From the NCBI RefSeq assembly GCF_000620145.1, contig NZ_KK211084.1, positions 99,740 through 163,739 of the forward strand: 64,000 nt of DNA. The letters are read 5' to 3'. The position numbers and the translations under genes were made by a program. The notes below the pieces were generated by a model, which did not search any database, was not told the DNA's origin, and saw only the letters and a list, made by a program, of their open reading frames with translations. Positions 43,601-53,019 of this stretch are shown in pieces (positions within the stretch are counted from its first letter, which is position 1; each line of letters opens with the position of its first letter). The DNA is from Deefgea rivuli DSM 18356 (GTDB lineage Bacteria; Pseudomonadota; Gammaproteobacteria; Burkholderiales; Chitinibacteraceae).

Positions 43601-46298
43601 GCTTGCGACTGGATAAATAAGTGTGGCGCACCGCGCGCACGCTCACTTCACGGCCAGCAACGGGCTTGCCCTTGGTATCGACCACCACCGCTTTCATCGC
43701 CACCGATTTACCAACGGAAGCCCAATCCTCTACTTGCAAGCCAATTTGCACCGCCGCTGGCCACAAAGTCAGCGTGCGCGAAATCGTTTGTACTTCACCA
43801 TTTGGATCGGTATACGTGGCCTCAGCGACCAAATCGGTCGGCTTAGCTAGCTGCGGTAAATTCGGAATATTGATCTTGGCTGCGCCATTGGCATCCAAGA
43901 CGGTGGTGGATTTATTCAGCACCACTTTGCCATCGAGCGACGGTGTTTTGACATCGTTCGAGGTTTCAGGCGCAGAAAAACTAAAGCCATCAAAACCGTC
44001 TGGGCGACCATACCGTTCGCGCAACATCGCGCTGACGCTGACGGGCAAAGCTTTAGCAGCGCCGCCATTGCCGTAAGACATCGCAATCGACAAAGCCAAA
44101 TCCTTGGGAGCAACCGCCATTTTGTCATTCATACTAATTTGCCCGCGCATCACAGGCAGGCGGAATTCTTCTACACGGAATGTGCCGGTATACAGCGTTA
44201 CGCCATCCTGATCATAGCCTGCGTCCTCATCCTCCCCAGAGGTATTGCGAATGCCTTTCTTGCTGAGTTTCAATGAATACGCGCCGAGCTTGGCATTGGC
44301 CGGAATCGCAAACGTCGATTCGGCATAGCGCCCATTGCGCCACGTCAGCGGGAATTTGAATTCTTGACCGCTGCCATCGTGCGTAATCGTCAGCTCGACA
44401 GGTAGCTGGCCAGCCTTAGGCAGCGCAAAGCCTTTGGAATTTTCGACGCGAATCACATGCTTCATCGATACGGTTTCGCCAGCGCGGAATAAAGTCCGGT
44501 CGAACACTGTATGCGCACGCAGCGCAGGCTGATCGCTGTAAATCGTTTGCACTGGGAAACGCCAGCTTTCTATGCCCTGATTCCACGTCGAACGCACAAA
44601 CGACACGTCTTCAAGGCCTTTGGCGTCGACCTTGCGAGCGGTCACAAAGAAACCGCTCAAGCGGCGACCCGAGCATGATTTTTCTGTCAGCACTTGTGGA
44701 ATTAGCGCCGCGCCATTGCTGCCCGTTTTACCCTGCCACAGCATTTCAGCGGCACAGTTGTAAACGGCAATTTTGGCGTCCGCAACGGGTTTGCCCTTAT
44801 CCAACGTCGTCACCCATACGGCTGCGTTTTCTTTACTGTGCTTAAAATGCACCGCCAAATTAGTCACCAGCGCGGCTGTACGCACATACATTGGTTTATT
44901 GCTGTCGAGCAGCGCCTTGCCGAGCACTTTGGATTCCAGCTCGATAATGTGCAGGCCGGGTGTTTTGAGTGGAATACCCACCACTTCAAACGGCCATTTT
45001 CCTTTCGCATCTGGCGCGCCGGGCAGTGTTAGATTGACTGCTGATTTTTCATTTTTTAATAAGCTAAGGCGGCGGGTTTGTACGTCTTGGCCTTTCACAT
45101 TAATCGTACTTTCGTGGTAATCCTCAATTTTGGCCAACCACGCCATCATCGCTTGATCATCTTTCAGCACCATTGCGCTACCGCCAATTTTGGCGGCTTT
45201 CAGCGGCACATCGGCTTCGATATGGCGCAAAGTCACGGGCAGGGCCGGATCGGCATTCAGCTCCAAAATCCCAAATGGAGCAGCGGCGAATTTAGCTAAG
45301 GGCGGATAGTCGGCAGTTTTGAATTTAAGTGGGAACGCATTGCCGTTTTTGAGTTCATCACTCAGCGCGCTCGGTAGCTTGATTTCAAACTCCGCTTCGG
45401 CGGTGAATGGGCCTTTAAAGCGCACGCTTTCAACCTCAGCCGAGCCATCCCCGTCATCCGCCGAGAAAAACGGCTTGGCTTCGCCATCTGGCGTTTTCAA
45501 ACGAATTTTTTCCGCCGTACTACGGGGTATTGCTCTAGAGAAATTAAGCCTAAAGGGCTGAAAAGGGATACATCCTGATTTGGTATTTTGGCGTTCGCAC
45601 GAGAAATTCGCCGTAAATTCAGGCTCTACAGTGAAATTGATCGTTTGTGGATCTCGGCTAGCAGAGCGGGAGTTAATCAACATCACTTGACTGCTCGCGG
45701 GCAAACGCTGCGCGCATTGCACCACATCCACTTGCGCGGCGATTTTTTGCAGGGACAGATGCTTGAGCAAGGTGGCTTTATCATCATTGCTGACGCGCTT
45801 CACCGGTAAACGCTCGGCTTGACCCGCGACTTGGCAGAATAATTGGCTGCTGGCTGGCGGATTACCGTTGTATTGCAAGACGAAAAATTGGTCTTCGGTA
45901 ATTTGAGAGTTATTCGACGGCCAGGATTGCGTAATGACCGGCGCGCCGGTATTAAAACTAAATTTCGTTTTGCCGCTAATCGCCTCGCCATTTTGCGCTT
46001 TAAGGCTCGCCTTCACGCTAAACGTACACGTCGTCGCGGCTGGAAAATCACCAGAGAAATCCATTACCCAAGTTTTGTCATCGATCCAATGCGGATTGCC
46101 TTTCACCGGACACGCAATATCAAACGGTGCAGCCGCTGATAAATCGCCGAATTTAATCATCGGGCTAGAAAACGTCGCGCGCACTTGCTGCACTTTGACG
46201 ACTTCATTTTGCGGGGAGAATTGACTGACGGTGGTGGCAAAGCTGGCCGGGATTGAGCTAGCAAGCACAATCGCCGTGAAAAGAGACTGGAGCGACAT
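40629..46298 (-). CDS. Bacterial alpha-2-macroglobulin-family protein (YfhM/YfaS type)
   Basis: A giant 1889-residue periplasmic protein thought to trap invading proteases. The signal peptide is at 1-21 (ending ASFA) without a lipobox Cys, unlike lipoprotein YfhM of E. coli (1653 residues). The reactive thioester motif CLEQ is present in KYPYVCLEQKTS about 1385 residues in. The N-terminal MG domains, the LFRAGETVSMKH bait-region-proximal block and the C-terminal DPIPAGATILGNGL receptor-like domain are also visible. It is normally encoded beside pbpC, but here pbpC is 15 kb away. The N-terminal part has extra cysteines (FSCERQNTKSGC). It stands alone between GcvR and a zinc-ribbon gene. Confidence 0.92.
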   Translation of the reverse strand: MSLQSLFTAIVLASSIPASFATTVSQFSPQNEVVKVQQVRATFSSPMIKFGDLSAAAPFDIACPVKGNPHWIDDKTWVMDFSGDFPAATTCTFSVKASLKAQNGEAISGKTKFSFNTGAPVITQSWPSNNSQITEDQFFVLQYNGNPPASSQLFCQVAGQAERLPVKRVSNDDKATLLKHLSLQKIAAQVDVVQCAQRLPASSQVMLINSRSASRDPQTINFTVEPEFTANFSCERQNTKSGCIPFQPFRLNFSRAIPRSTAEKIRLKTPDGEAKPFFSADDGDGSAEVESVRFKGPFTAEAEFEIKLPSALSDELKNGNAFPLKFKTADYPPLAKFAAAPFGILELNADPALPVTLRHIEADVPLKAAKIGGSAMVLKDDQAMMAWLAKIEDYHESTINVKGQDVQTRRLSLLKNEKSAVNLTLPGAPDAKGKWPFEVVGIPLKTPGLHIIELESKVLGKALLDSNKPMYVRTAALVTNLAVHFKHSKENAAVWVTTLDKGKPVADAKIAVYNCAAEMLWQGKTGSNGAALIPQVLTEKSCSGRRLSGFFVTARKVDAKGLEDVSFVRSTWNQGIESWRFPVQTIYSDQPALRAHTVFDRTLFRAGETVSMKHVIRVENSKGFALPKAGQLPVELTITHDGSGQEFKFPLTWRNGRYAESTFAIPANAKLGAYSLKLSKKGIRNTSGEDEDAGYDQDGVTLYTGTFRVEEFRLPVMRGQISMNDKMAVAPKDLALSIAMSYGNGGAAKALPVSVSAMLRERYGRPDGFDGFSFSAPETSNDVKTPSLDGKVVLNKSTTVLDANGAAKINIPNLPQLAKPTDLVAEATYTDPNGEVQTISRTLTLWPAAVQIGLQVEDWASVGKSVAMKAVVVDTKGKPVAGREVSVRAVRHTYLSSRKRLVGGFYAYESEEKTDDLGEVCSGKSDARGLVFCDVELKEEGRIELIAQTSDADKRKVSAAQSVWVSRQNEMWFDGENHDRIDVVPEKPTYQPGETAVFQVRMPFRKATAWVAIEREGVIETKVIELSGKNPTFELPIASSWAPNVYVSVLAVRGRVLDVPWYSFFTWGWKAPSAWWDAYWNEGGDFQAPTAMVDLSKPAFKYGLAQIKVGEAAHKLQVSVTADKAVYGIRKTAQVKVQVKLPDGKPAPAGTEVMFAAVDESLLELQPNTSWNLLDAMLQQRAYGVETATAQQEVIGKRHFGRKALPPGGGGGVAPTRELLDTLLVWQPKLILDANGSATIAVPLNDALTKFKLVAVAEVGAGQFGTGSTSIAVTQDLQISAGLPPLVREGDQFAAMATLRNGSSRAMKVIASAQATGLDLPPQTVDIGAGEAREIAWSVNVPMGISKLDWVLSAAEQGGEKAVDKLANSQQVESAIPVTVQQASLRRLDAPVTMPVALPPNAQAGRGGVNLQFQAKLTRDMPAVREWFLKYPYVCLEQKTSVAMGLQDKTRWDKIMQELPLYLDSDGLAMYYPPREGSGAKGYDSLTAYILSAAHEAGYAIPDASRDAMLKGLTLFVEGRIKRDFWSPRPDLDARYLAAFDAMARYGRLAPRQLAVLNIQPQTWTTAMLVDWLSLLQRVPTLPDRATRLAEAEQILRGRLTYQGTRMVFSTEKDDYWWWLMNNGDVNAARLILAVRDLPNWRDDVPKMLTGLLGRQQRGVWWTTNANVWGTLAVASFSKTFEAIPATGQAKAVLGDVSKSATWGTADPAPVMLPWPAKTSNLSITQQGTGAPWVTVQALAAVALKAPQVAGYSIKKTLTPLEPKVSGQYSRGDVVRVTLEIDAQADMTQVVVDDPIPAGATILGNGLGRDSAMATQGEKREGWAWPDFEERRFAGYRAYYSHVPRGKFSVEYTVRLNNAGTFQLPPSRVEAMYAPDVFGASPNAAMVVK

Positions 46299-46456
46299 GA
46301 CGTAAAACCTAGAATGGGCGCAATGGCGCTAATTTACTCCAAGCGCTGCGAAAGCCCAAATTAAGCTTGGTGAATTGTTATTTCCTGATTATTGTCTTTC
46401 TTTCAAAAACCGAAAATATGCAGTCTTAGAGTTGGCGTAGTCGACCTTGGCAGCAG

Positions 46457-46517
46457 TTCTTCTCACCATGGTCGCGCTCATGCCGTGCGGCACGGCATCA
46501 AAACCTAATCTGAACCG
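46457..46517. repeat. R2 ends-only derivative, copy F (inverted)
   Basis: Reading the minus strand, GGTTCAGATTAGGTTTTGATG (the R2 left end) is joined directly to TGCCGcacGGCATGAGCGCG and ACCATGGTGAG (the R2 right end). The ~220 bp between them in copies D and E are missing. It is either an internal deletion or a minimal mobile unit. Confidence 0.7.
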
Positions 46518-46527
46518 CGAGCAGCGC

Positions 46528-46552
46528 GGGCTGCGAACTTTAAGCGCAGCCC
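46528..46552 (-). terminator. Hairpin after gcvR
   Basis: GGGCTGCG, loop aactttaag, CGCAGCCC: a perfect 8-bp GC-rich stem 19 bases past the gcvR stop. There is no T run, so it is only a possible terminator. Confidence 0.45.
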
Positions 46553-46570
46553 AACACCTGTGTTTTCCAA

Positions 46571-47080
46571 TTAATCCGTCCATTCCACGATCAAATCATC
46601 GGCCAGCGCTTCCAGATCGCGGCGCACATGGCCTAAATCGACGCTCACAGGCGCAGAAAGCAGCGCTTGCGCATGAAACATCGTTTCGCCCGACATCGGT
46701 GCGCTATCTAGCCATGTTTCTAGCTTTTCGACGTTCACGCCAAAGCGCGCCAAAATCGTCGACACGTCTTTGACAATGCCGATTCGATCGTGCCCGACCA
46801 AGCTCAAGGCCACGCTTTGCGACGAAATATCTGATGCATCGGCCTGCTCAGCATCCAATACACCGCGCACATCCAAACCCGGCAAGCCTTGCAACGCGGC
46901 CAGAAGCGCTGCGCCATCACCATTCACCGCGACTTTCACAATCCCCGCAAATTGCCCGGCCAAACGCGAAAAGGACGACTCCAACCAATTACCCTGTTGC
47001 TGTGCAATCACCGCCGCCAATTGCTCCACCAAGCCCGGTTTATCCTGACCAATCACCGAAACAACCAAAATATTTTTCAT
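46571..47080 (-). CDS. gcvR: Glycine cleavage system regulator GcvR-like (double ACT)
   Basis: A 169-residue cytosolic protein of two ACT domains. The first, LVVSVIGQDKPGLVEQLAAVIAQQQGNWLESSFSRLAGQFAGIV, and the second, ALSLVGHDRIGIVKDVSTILARFGVNVEKLETW, both carry the glycine-rich ligand turn (GQDKPG, GHDRIG). GcvR in enterobacteria binds GcvA and represses the glycine cleavage operon when glycine is low. Here no gcvA or gcvTHP lies nearby, so the role is inferred by family only. I chose ATG 47080 with AAGGGGAA upstream. Confidence 0.82.
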   Translation of the reverse strand: MKNILVVSVIGQDKPGLVEQLAAVIAQQQGNWLESSFSRLAGQFAGIVKVAVNGDGAALLAALQGLPGLDVRGVLDAEQADASDISSQSVALSLVGHDRIGIVKDVSTILARFGVNVEKLETWLDSAPMSGETMFHAQALLSAPVSVDLGHVRRDLEALADDLIVEWTD

Positions 47081-47232
47081 TATTATTCCCCTTGCGATTA
47101 AGTAATTAAGCCAACTTTTATCTGAGTGCTTGGCGATCAAATTCACGACTTTGAGCTTAGCCGATTTCAGCGCCCAGCCTTTAATCTAATCGAAAGTCAG
47201 CGACGAATAATCCACATGCCTAGGCATAAATA

Positions 47233-47388
47233 TCATCTACACAAGCTTAAATGCACTCGGCTAGATCGTCATATCAGCGCAAGCCAGTATCTACGAGAGA
47301 AGGTAAAATCAGCATTGCAGCTGGATTCCGGCCTTCGCCGGAATGACGAATTGATGATTTTTTGCCGCTTTTTGATTCATGTAGATAC
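47233..47388. repeat. R3 inverted-repeat element, copy 2
   Basis: The ends are TCATCTACACAAG and TTCATGTAGATAC; the inverted ends can be extended outward to GCCTAGGC on both sides (47217-47402). Inside is ATTCCGGCCttcGCCGGAATGA. It matches the element at 8062-8215 in length, ends and inner palindrome. Confidence 0.78.
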
Positions 47389-47457
47389 CGATACGCCTAG
47401 GCGAAAAAAAACCAACTTGCTAACAAGCTAGTTTTTTTAATTCATCATTCGTTTAAA

Positions 47458-48300
47458 TCAGACCAAGGCCCCAGCATGATGGCGCAAATGGTTTTCGATA
47501 AAACTAGCGATGAAATAATAGCTATGGTCGTAGCCTGATTGCAGATTCAGCACCAGCGGATAATGTGCTGCACTGGCCGCCGCTTGCAACGCATCTGGGC
47601 GCAATTGATTGAGCAAGAAGCTATCCTGATCGCCTTGATCGATCAACATCGGCAATCGCTCGCTCGCTTTGGCGATCAATAGCGATGCGTCCCACTCTGG
47701 CCATGTACTGCGATCTTCGCCCAAATACCGCGAAAAGGCTTTTTCTCCCCAAGGCACGGCGACCGGATTGCAAATCGGCGCGAAAGCCGACACCGATTGA
47801 TAGCGACCCGGATTGCGTAAAGCACACACCAGCGCGCCATGCCCGCCCATTGAATGCCCAAAAATTCCGCGTTGCGCCGAGTCCGTGAAATGGGCTTCTA
47901 TCAAGGCTGGCAGCTCATGCACCACATAATCATGCATTTGATAATGCTGATTCCACGGTGCTTGCGTGGCGTTCAGATAAAAGCCCGCGCCCACACCAAA
48001 ATCCCAAGCGCCATCAGGATCGCCCGGCACATTTGCGCCGCGTGGGCTGGTGTCAGGCGCAACCAAAATAAGCCCAAGCTCGGCGGCGATGCGTTGCGCA
48101 CCGGCTTTTTGCACGAAATTTTCATCGGTGCACGTTAAACCCGATAACCAATACACAACAGGTAGCGACTTGTTGTGCTCCGCCTGTGGCGGCAAATACA
48201 CCGAAAAATTCATCTCGCAATGCAGCACTTGCGATTGATGTTTAAAGCGCTGTTGCTGGCCGCCAAAGCATTTTTGACTACTGATTTGTTCTACATTCAT
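47458..48300 (-). CDS. fghA: S-formylglutathione hydrolase
   Basis: A 280-residue alpha/beta-hydrolase of the esterase D type that releases formate and glutathione from S-formylglutathione, the second step of formaldehyde detoxification. The nucleophile Ser lies in [27 protein letters not shown] forms the oxyanion hole, and Asp and His follow in [12 protein letters not shown] and [11 protein letters not shown] chose ATG 48300; an ATG 15 bases upstream is possible. It follows the class III alcohol dehydrogenase directly, the classical pairing. No frmR-type regulator is in view. Confidence 0.94.
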   Translation of the reverse strand: MNVEQISSQKCFGGQQQRFKHQSQVLHCEMNFSVYLPPQAEHNKSLPVVYWLSGLTCTDENFVQKAGAQRIAAELGLILVAPDTSPRGANVPGDPDGAWDFGVGAGFYLNATQAPWNQHYQMHDYVVHELPALIEAHFTDSAQRGIFGHSMGGHGALVCALRNPGRYQSVSAFAPICNPVAVPWGEKAFSRYLGEDRSTWPEWDASLLIAKASERLPMLIDQGDQDSFLLNQLRPDALQAAASAAHYPLVLNLQSGYDHSYYFIASFIENHLRHHAGALV

Positions 48301-48315
48301 CGCGCCACCCATCAC

Positions 48316-49464
<1,149 letters not shown>

Positions 49465-49504
49465 TCAGTATAGCTGAATGCCTCTGCCCTAGCAGAGCGC
49501 CCAG

Positions 49505-49773
49505 TAGGGTCTGTTGATGTTTGATTTACGATTGCGCTGGAGCGGGTTTCGCGGCAAATCAAGGCGTAATGAGCGACGCATAGCAGGCTATTCGAGCGAG
49601 TTACAACGCGGAGTTGCCGCGAAAAACGCCCAGCCCTTCGGGTTTTGCGGCTTTTGGCCTGATGCTGCGTTACAAAGCGCTCACTTAGAATGACTAAGTA
49701 ACGCGCTTCGTGCCTTGCCTCAGGCCAAAATCCGCACAAACGCAGCTCGCAAACCAAACGTCAACAAACCCTA
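49505..49773. mobile_element. R6 MITE-like element (269 bp)
   Basis: The terminal inverted repeats are TAGGGTCTGTTGATGTTTGA at the left and, inverted from the right end, TAGGGTTTGTTGACGTTTGG, with about 18 of 20 matching. It has no transposase. Internal GC-rich sub-palindromes are present (CGAAACCCG/CGGGTTTTGCGG-like, GCGTTAC...GTAACGC). The right end overlaps the LysR-type gene, whose last codons AGG GTT TGT TGA are element sequence. A solo arm of the same element is at 18303-18326. Confidence 0.82.
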
Positions 49774-50663
49774 GCTGCAGCGGGATATTCCGCCAGTAAA
49801 TAATCAATCAAACTGCTGAGCTTAGGCCGCGGCCGTGCGTCGGCGAGGTAGACCAAATTCACTGGCGTGGCTTTGGGTAAGAAGTCGGCCAAAATTGGAA
49901 TCAAGCGGCCTGCGGCAATGTCTTCGGCCAGTAACACTTCGGGTTGAAAAATAATCCCCGCGCCGTTCAGCGCAGCTTGTCGCAACGCTCGGCTGTCATT
50001 GCATGCAAAACGGCTTTTACACGGCCACACCTGTTGATCACGCAAGCGCAAGCCCGGCCACTCATTGCGATGCCCCCAGACCAAATGCGTTACGCAATAG
50101 TGCTGCTGTAATTCGCTGGGATGCTGCGGAATACCGTACTGCTGCAAATACGCGGGTGATGCGCAAAGCCGTAATTGATAATTTGGCAAAGCGCGCGCCA
50201 CCAAATCACTATCGCCCAAGTCACCCGTGCGAATCGCCAAGTCAAAGCCGTCTTCAATCAAATCAATGCGACTATTGCTTAGAATCAATTCCAATTTCAC
50301 CTGCGGATATTGCGCTAAATAACCCGCGACCAGCGGCGAAATGACGCTTGCGCCCAAGTTAATCGGCGCACTAACGCGCAACAAGCCCTGCGGCTGGGTT
50401 TGCAGGCTTTCCACCGAGCTTTCCGCCCAGCGCACTTGTTCCAGCACTTTTTTGCAATTATCAAAATAACCGGCTCCCGCACTCGTCAGGCTTTGCTTGC
50501 GCGTCGTGCGCTCGAGCAAGCGCGTTCCCAGCATGGACTCAAGCTGCGCAATATGTTTGCCCACCATCACCGCCGAGATCATCAGCTCATTAGCAGCCGC
50601 ACTAAAACTACCGCACTCCACCACGCTAACAAACACCGCCATGCTGCGCAATTTGTCCATCAT
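49761..50663 (-). CDS. LysR-family transcriptional regulator
   Basis: A 300-residue regulator. The N-terminal winged helix-turn-helix (MAVFVSVVECGSFSAAANELMISAVMVGKHIAQLESMLGTRLLERTTRKQSLT) is followed by a substrate-binding domain with the CrgA/DmlR-type pattern PQGLLRVSAPINLGASVISPLVAGYL. The length is normal for the family, although the last four residues ARVC and the stop come from the end of an R6 element. It is divergent from a TIM-barrel isomerase/nitroreductase pair, 96 bp apart, the usual target position. Confidence 0.9.
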   Translation of the reverse strand: MMDKLRSMAVFVSVVECGSFSAAANELMISAVMVGKHIAQLESMLGTRLLERTTRKQSLTSAGAGYFDNCKKVLEQVRWAESSVESLQTQPQGLLRVSAPINLGASVISPLVAGYLAQYPQVKLELILSNSRIDLIEDGFDLAIRTGDLGDSDLVARALPNYQLRLCASPAYLQQYGIPQHPSELQQHYCVTHLVWGHRNEWPGLRLRDQQVWPCKSRFACNDSRALRQAALNGAGIIFQPEVLLAEDIAAGRLIPILADFLPKATPVNLVYLADARPRPKLSSLIDYLLAEYPAAARVC

Positions 50664-50759
50664 TACTAACCCATGGTTTTGAATTAACTAATTATAGCGA
50701 TATTTATTGCGCATTCGATTTGCATAACAATCGGTGCATTCATCAATCAGGAGAACACG

Positions 50760-51596
50760 ATGCGACTTGGCTGCGCCACTCGTCCTTATCAAGCGCTCAC
50801 ATTGCCGCACGCTTGCGAACACATTGCTGCGGCGGGGTTTACTGAAGTCGCGCTGTTTTATAACCAAACTCAAGACGGCGCAGCGATTGCAGTAACAGCA
50901 GACAGCACGGCACCGCAAATCGCCGCCGCACGGCAGGCTTGCGACGCCGCAGGGCTATTGCCCTCGCTGCTACTGGCGGGTGAATGGCAAGTCGCAGGCG
51001 GTCAAGCTGCTGCACTGGATCGCTACCGCCGCCTGATTGAAAACACCCAGCAATTGGGTGCCAGCATGCTGCTGGATTTTGGCTGTGAACATGCGGATTT
51101 ATTGCCCGATTATATTGCGCTGATGCAAGCGATTGAGCCTGTCGCTCGCGCCGCGAACATCACCATTTGTATCAAGCCACATGGTGGTATATCAACGCAG
51201 CCATTACACCTAATAGCCTTGAAGCAAATACTCACATCAGATGTATTTATGCTGAGTTTTGATCCGGGCAATTTACTGTATTACAGCGCAGGGCAAATCC
51301 AGCCGGAAGACTATATCGATGCGCTCGCACCCTACTGCGCCAATTTCATCATCAAAGATTACCAGCTCACGCCAAGCGGCCCTTCTGTTGCCGTCACGCC
51401 TGGCGAAGGCGAGGTTGATTTTCTCTCGCTGATTCGCAGCCTACATACGCATCAATTCAATGGCCCGCTGTATCTGGAGCTGGTCGCTGGCGCAGCGCTG
51501 CCCGAGATTGACCGCAATGTCAGGCGCAGCCAGCAGCGAATGACATCTTGGCACAAAGCCAGCAAAACCGAATTCACCTCACTTTACTGCAATTGA
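50760..51596 (+). CDS. Sugar phosphate isomerase/epimerase-type TIM barrel protein
   Basis: A 278-residue protein of the xylose-isomerase-like AP-endonuclease-2 fold. The first strand MRLGCATRPY is followed by the helix CEHIAAAGFTEVALF. Metal-binding strands are suggested by MLLDFGC, ICIKPHGGIS, MLSFDPGNLLYY, NFIIKDY, PGEGEVDF and GPLYLELV, in the family order. AGGAG lies directly upstream of the ATG. It is co-directed with the nitroreductase 16 bases downstream and divergent from LysR. The substrate, a sugar or sugar-like compound, is unknown. Confidence 0.83.
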   Translation: MRLGCATRPYQALTLPHACEHIAAAGFTEVALFYNQTQDGAAIAVTADSTAPQIAAARQACDAAGLLPSLLLAGEWQVAGGQAAALDRYRRLIENTQQLGASMLLDFGCEHADLLPDYIALMQAIEPVARAANITICIKPHGGISTQPLHLIALKQILTSDVFMLSFDPGNLLYYSAGQIQPEDYIDALAPYCANFIIKDYQLTPSGPSVAVTPGEGEVDFLSLIRSLHTHQFNGPLYLELVAGAALPEIDRNVRRSQQRMTSWHKASKTEFTSLYCN

Positions 51597-51611
51597 AAAG
51601 GCCACTTCACC

Positions 51612-52223
51612 ATGTCCATCAAAACCCTGATCGAACAGCGCATTTCCTGCAATTATTTTGATCCCGAGCACACACTGGGCGACGCAGACATCAAGGAACT
51701 CGTCCGTTTAGCCACGCTGGCCCCCAGCGCATATAACGGCCAAAACTGGCGCTTTATTGCCGTGCAATCAGCCAGCGCAAAGCAAAATCTACTCAAGCAT
51801 GCGTATGGCCAAGGCAAAGTCGCCGATGCCGCCGTGAGCTTTATTGTTTGTGGTCGCCTTGATTTGCATACCGGATTGGCGCAAGCCTTAGCACCTAGCG
51901 TGTCGGCGGGAATTTTAAAGCCCGAGTTAGCCGAAAACATGCTGCATTACGCCAATGAGGCTTATCACAATCAGCCACAGCGGCAACGCGACGAAGCCAT
52001 ACGCTCGGCCTCACTGGCCGCCATGACGCTAATGCTGGCCGCACAAGGCATGGGGCTAGCCAGCTGCCCAATGACGGGTTTTGACGCAACAGGCGTTGCC
52101 GAAGAATTTGAACTCTCGGCCGAGGAGATTCCGGTGATGCTGATTACCGTCGGCAAATCCGCCGCCAATAATTGGCCGCAGAAACCGAGAAAAACGCTGA
52201 ACGAAGTGCTCGATTTTGCTTAA
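51612..52223 (+). CDS. Nitroreductase-family flavoprotein
   Basis: A 203-residue FMN-dependent oxidoreductase. The family start is TLIEQRISCNYFDPEHTLGDADIKELVRLATLAPSAYNGQNWRFIAV, with the Ser/Asn pocket binding FMN. The helix AAMTLMLAAQGMGLASCPMTGFD and the end EIPVMLITVGKSAANNWPQKPRK are also typical. Physiological substrates of this family vary widely (quinones, nitro compounds, flavins). It is 16 bases after the TIM-barrel gene, so they form one unit under the divergent LysR. Confidence 0.88.
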   Translation: MSIKTLIEQRISCNYFDPEHTLGDADIKELVRLATLAPSAYNGQNWRFIAVQSASAKQNLLKHAYGQGKVADAAVSFIVCGRLDLHTGLAQALAPSVSAGILKPELAENMLHYANEAYHNQPQRQRDEAIRSASLAAMTLMLAAQGMGLASCPMTGFDATGVAEEFELSAEEIPVMLITVGKSAANNWPQKPRKTLNEVLDFA

Positions 52224-52333
52224 AAATATAAGCTGTTTATAAATGCAAGGCGATAAGGCATCCAGCGGATGCCTGCCCAAATTACCAATTTGCGCTAAGC
52301 TATTTCTAACTCCAATCCGTCCAAGGCAATGCC

Positions 52334-52675
52334 ATGACGCAATATTTAGTCGCGATTCATCGCCCCAACGATTACGATCCATTGAGCGCAGAAGACGCAG
52401 CGATGTCTCGCGATATTGATGTACTCAACGATGAAATGGTCGCTGCGGGCATCCGAGTTTTCGTCGGCGGCCTGCAGCCGATCAGCGAGGCTAAATCATT
52501 GCGGCTGCAAGACGATGGTGAAGTCAGCATCAGCGATGGCCTCTACTTGAACACCGCCGAACATATTGGTGGGTTTTGGGTGCTCGAAGTCGCCAGCTTA
52601 GAGGAGGCGCTAATCTGGGGAAAAAAAGCCGCCATCGCCTGCCGCGCATCCGTCGAAGTGCGGCCGTTTCATTAA
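52334..52675 (+). CDS. YciI/DGPF-domain protein
   Basis: A 113-residue protein of the YCII-related (dimeric alpha/beta ferredoxin-like) fold. The start is MTQYLVAIHRPNDYDPLSAED, a conserved His is at about residue 9, and the ISDGLYLNTAEHIGGFWVLEVASLEEALIWGKK block is typical of the DGPF group. These proteins are often encoded beside ECF sigma factors; none is here. It lies 110 bp after the nitroreductase. The biochemical role is unknown. Confidence 0.82.
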   Translation: MTQYLVAIHRPNDYDPLSAEDAAMSRDIDVLNDEMVAAGIRVFVGGLQPISEAKSLRLQDDGEVSISDGLYLNTAEHIGGFWVLEVASLEEALIWGKKAAIACRASVEVRPFH

Positions 52676-53019
52676 CGAATAAATGGATGGCTGTCAGAGT
52701 GAGCGTAAGGCCGATTGGCTACCATTACTGCAAAGCCTAAAACGAAGCGGGGAAAACTGAAAAATAGCGGCCAATATCCCAGCTCAGCGTTAGCATCACC
52801 TCGTTCGACTTGATACAAGCGCTCTCGCGCAGCTCAACGAAATTTACAATTTAGTCGATGTATTGCCAGCTAGGTGTTGATAATTAAGGGCTGCAATCAA
52901 ATACATCAATACTGCAGGGCGGGTTAGCCTTTAGGCGTAACCCGCCAATTTGAATCTGATCTCGAAAATTGCGATCAGCGCGGGTTGATAAAACTAAGCA
53001 GGACTACATGGCTCTGCAG
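52676..53019. other. 344-bp spacer with two palindromic repeats
   Basis: No gene. It contains an R1 hairpin (52857-52907) and a palindrome at 52918-52946 (GGCGGGTTA, GCC-ttta-GGC, TAACCCGCC), a type common in proteobacterial genomes. The rest shows nothing recognisable. Confidence 0.6.
52857..52907. repeat. R1 hairpin repeat, copy 13
   Basis: GATGTATTGCCAGC at the left, GCTGCAATCAAATACATC at the right; the outer 8-bp and inner AGC/GCT pairs are present. The ends match copy 1 at 251-301. Confidence 0.8.

Noticed and set aside
45527-45577. A string like an R1 repeat (GGTATTGC ... AGCC ... GGCT ... GGATAC) inside the alpha-2-macroglobulin gene
   Set aside because: The reading frame is continuous and the encoded residues (CIPFQPFRLNFSRAIPR) fit the family, with no sign of insertion; the ends are not true inverted repeats.
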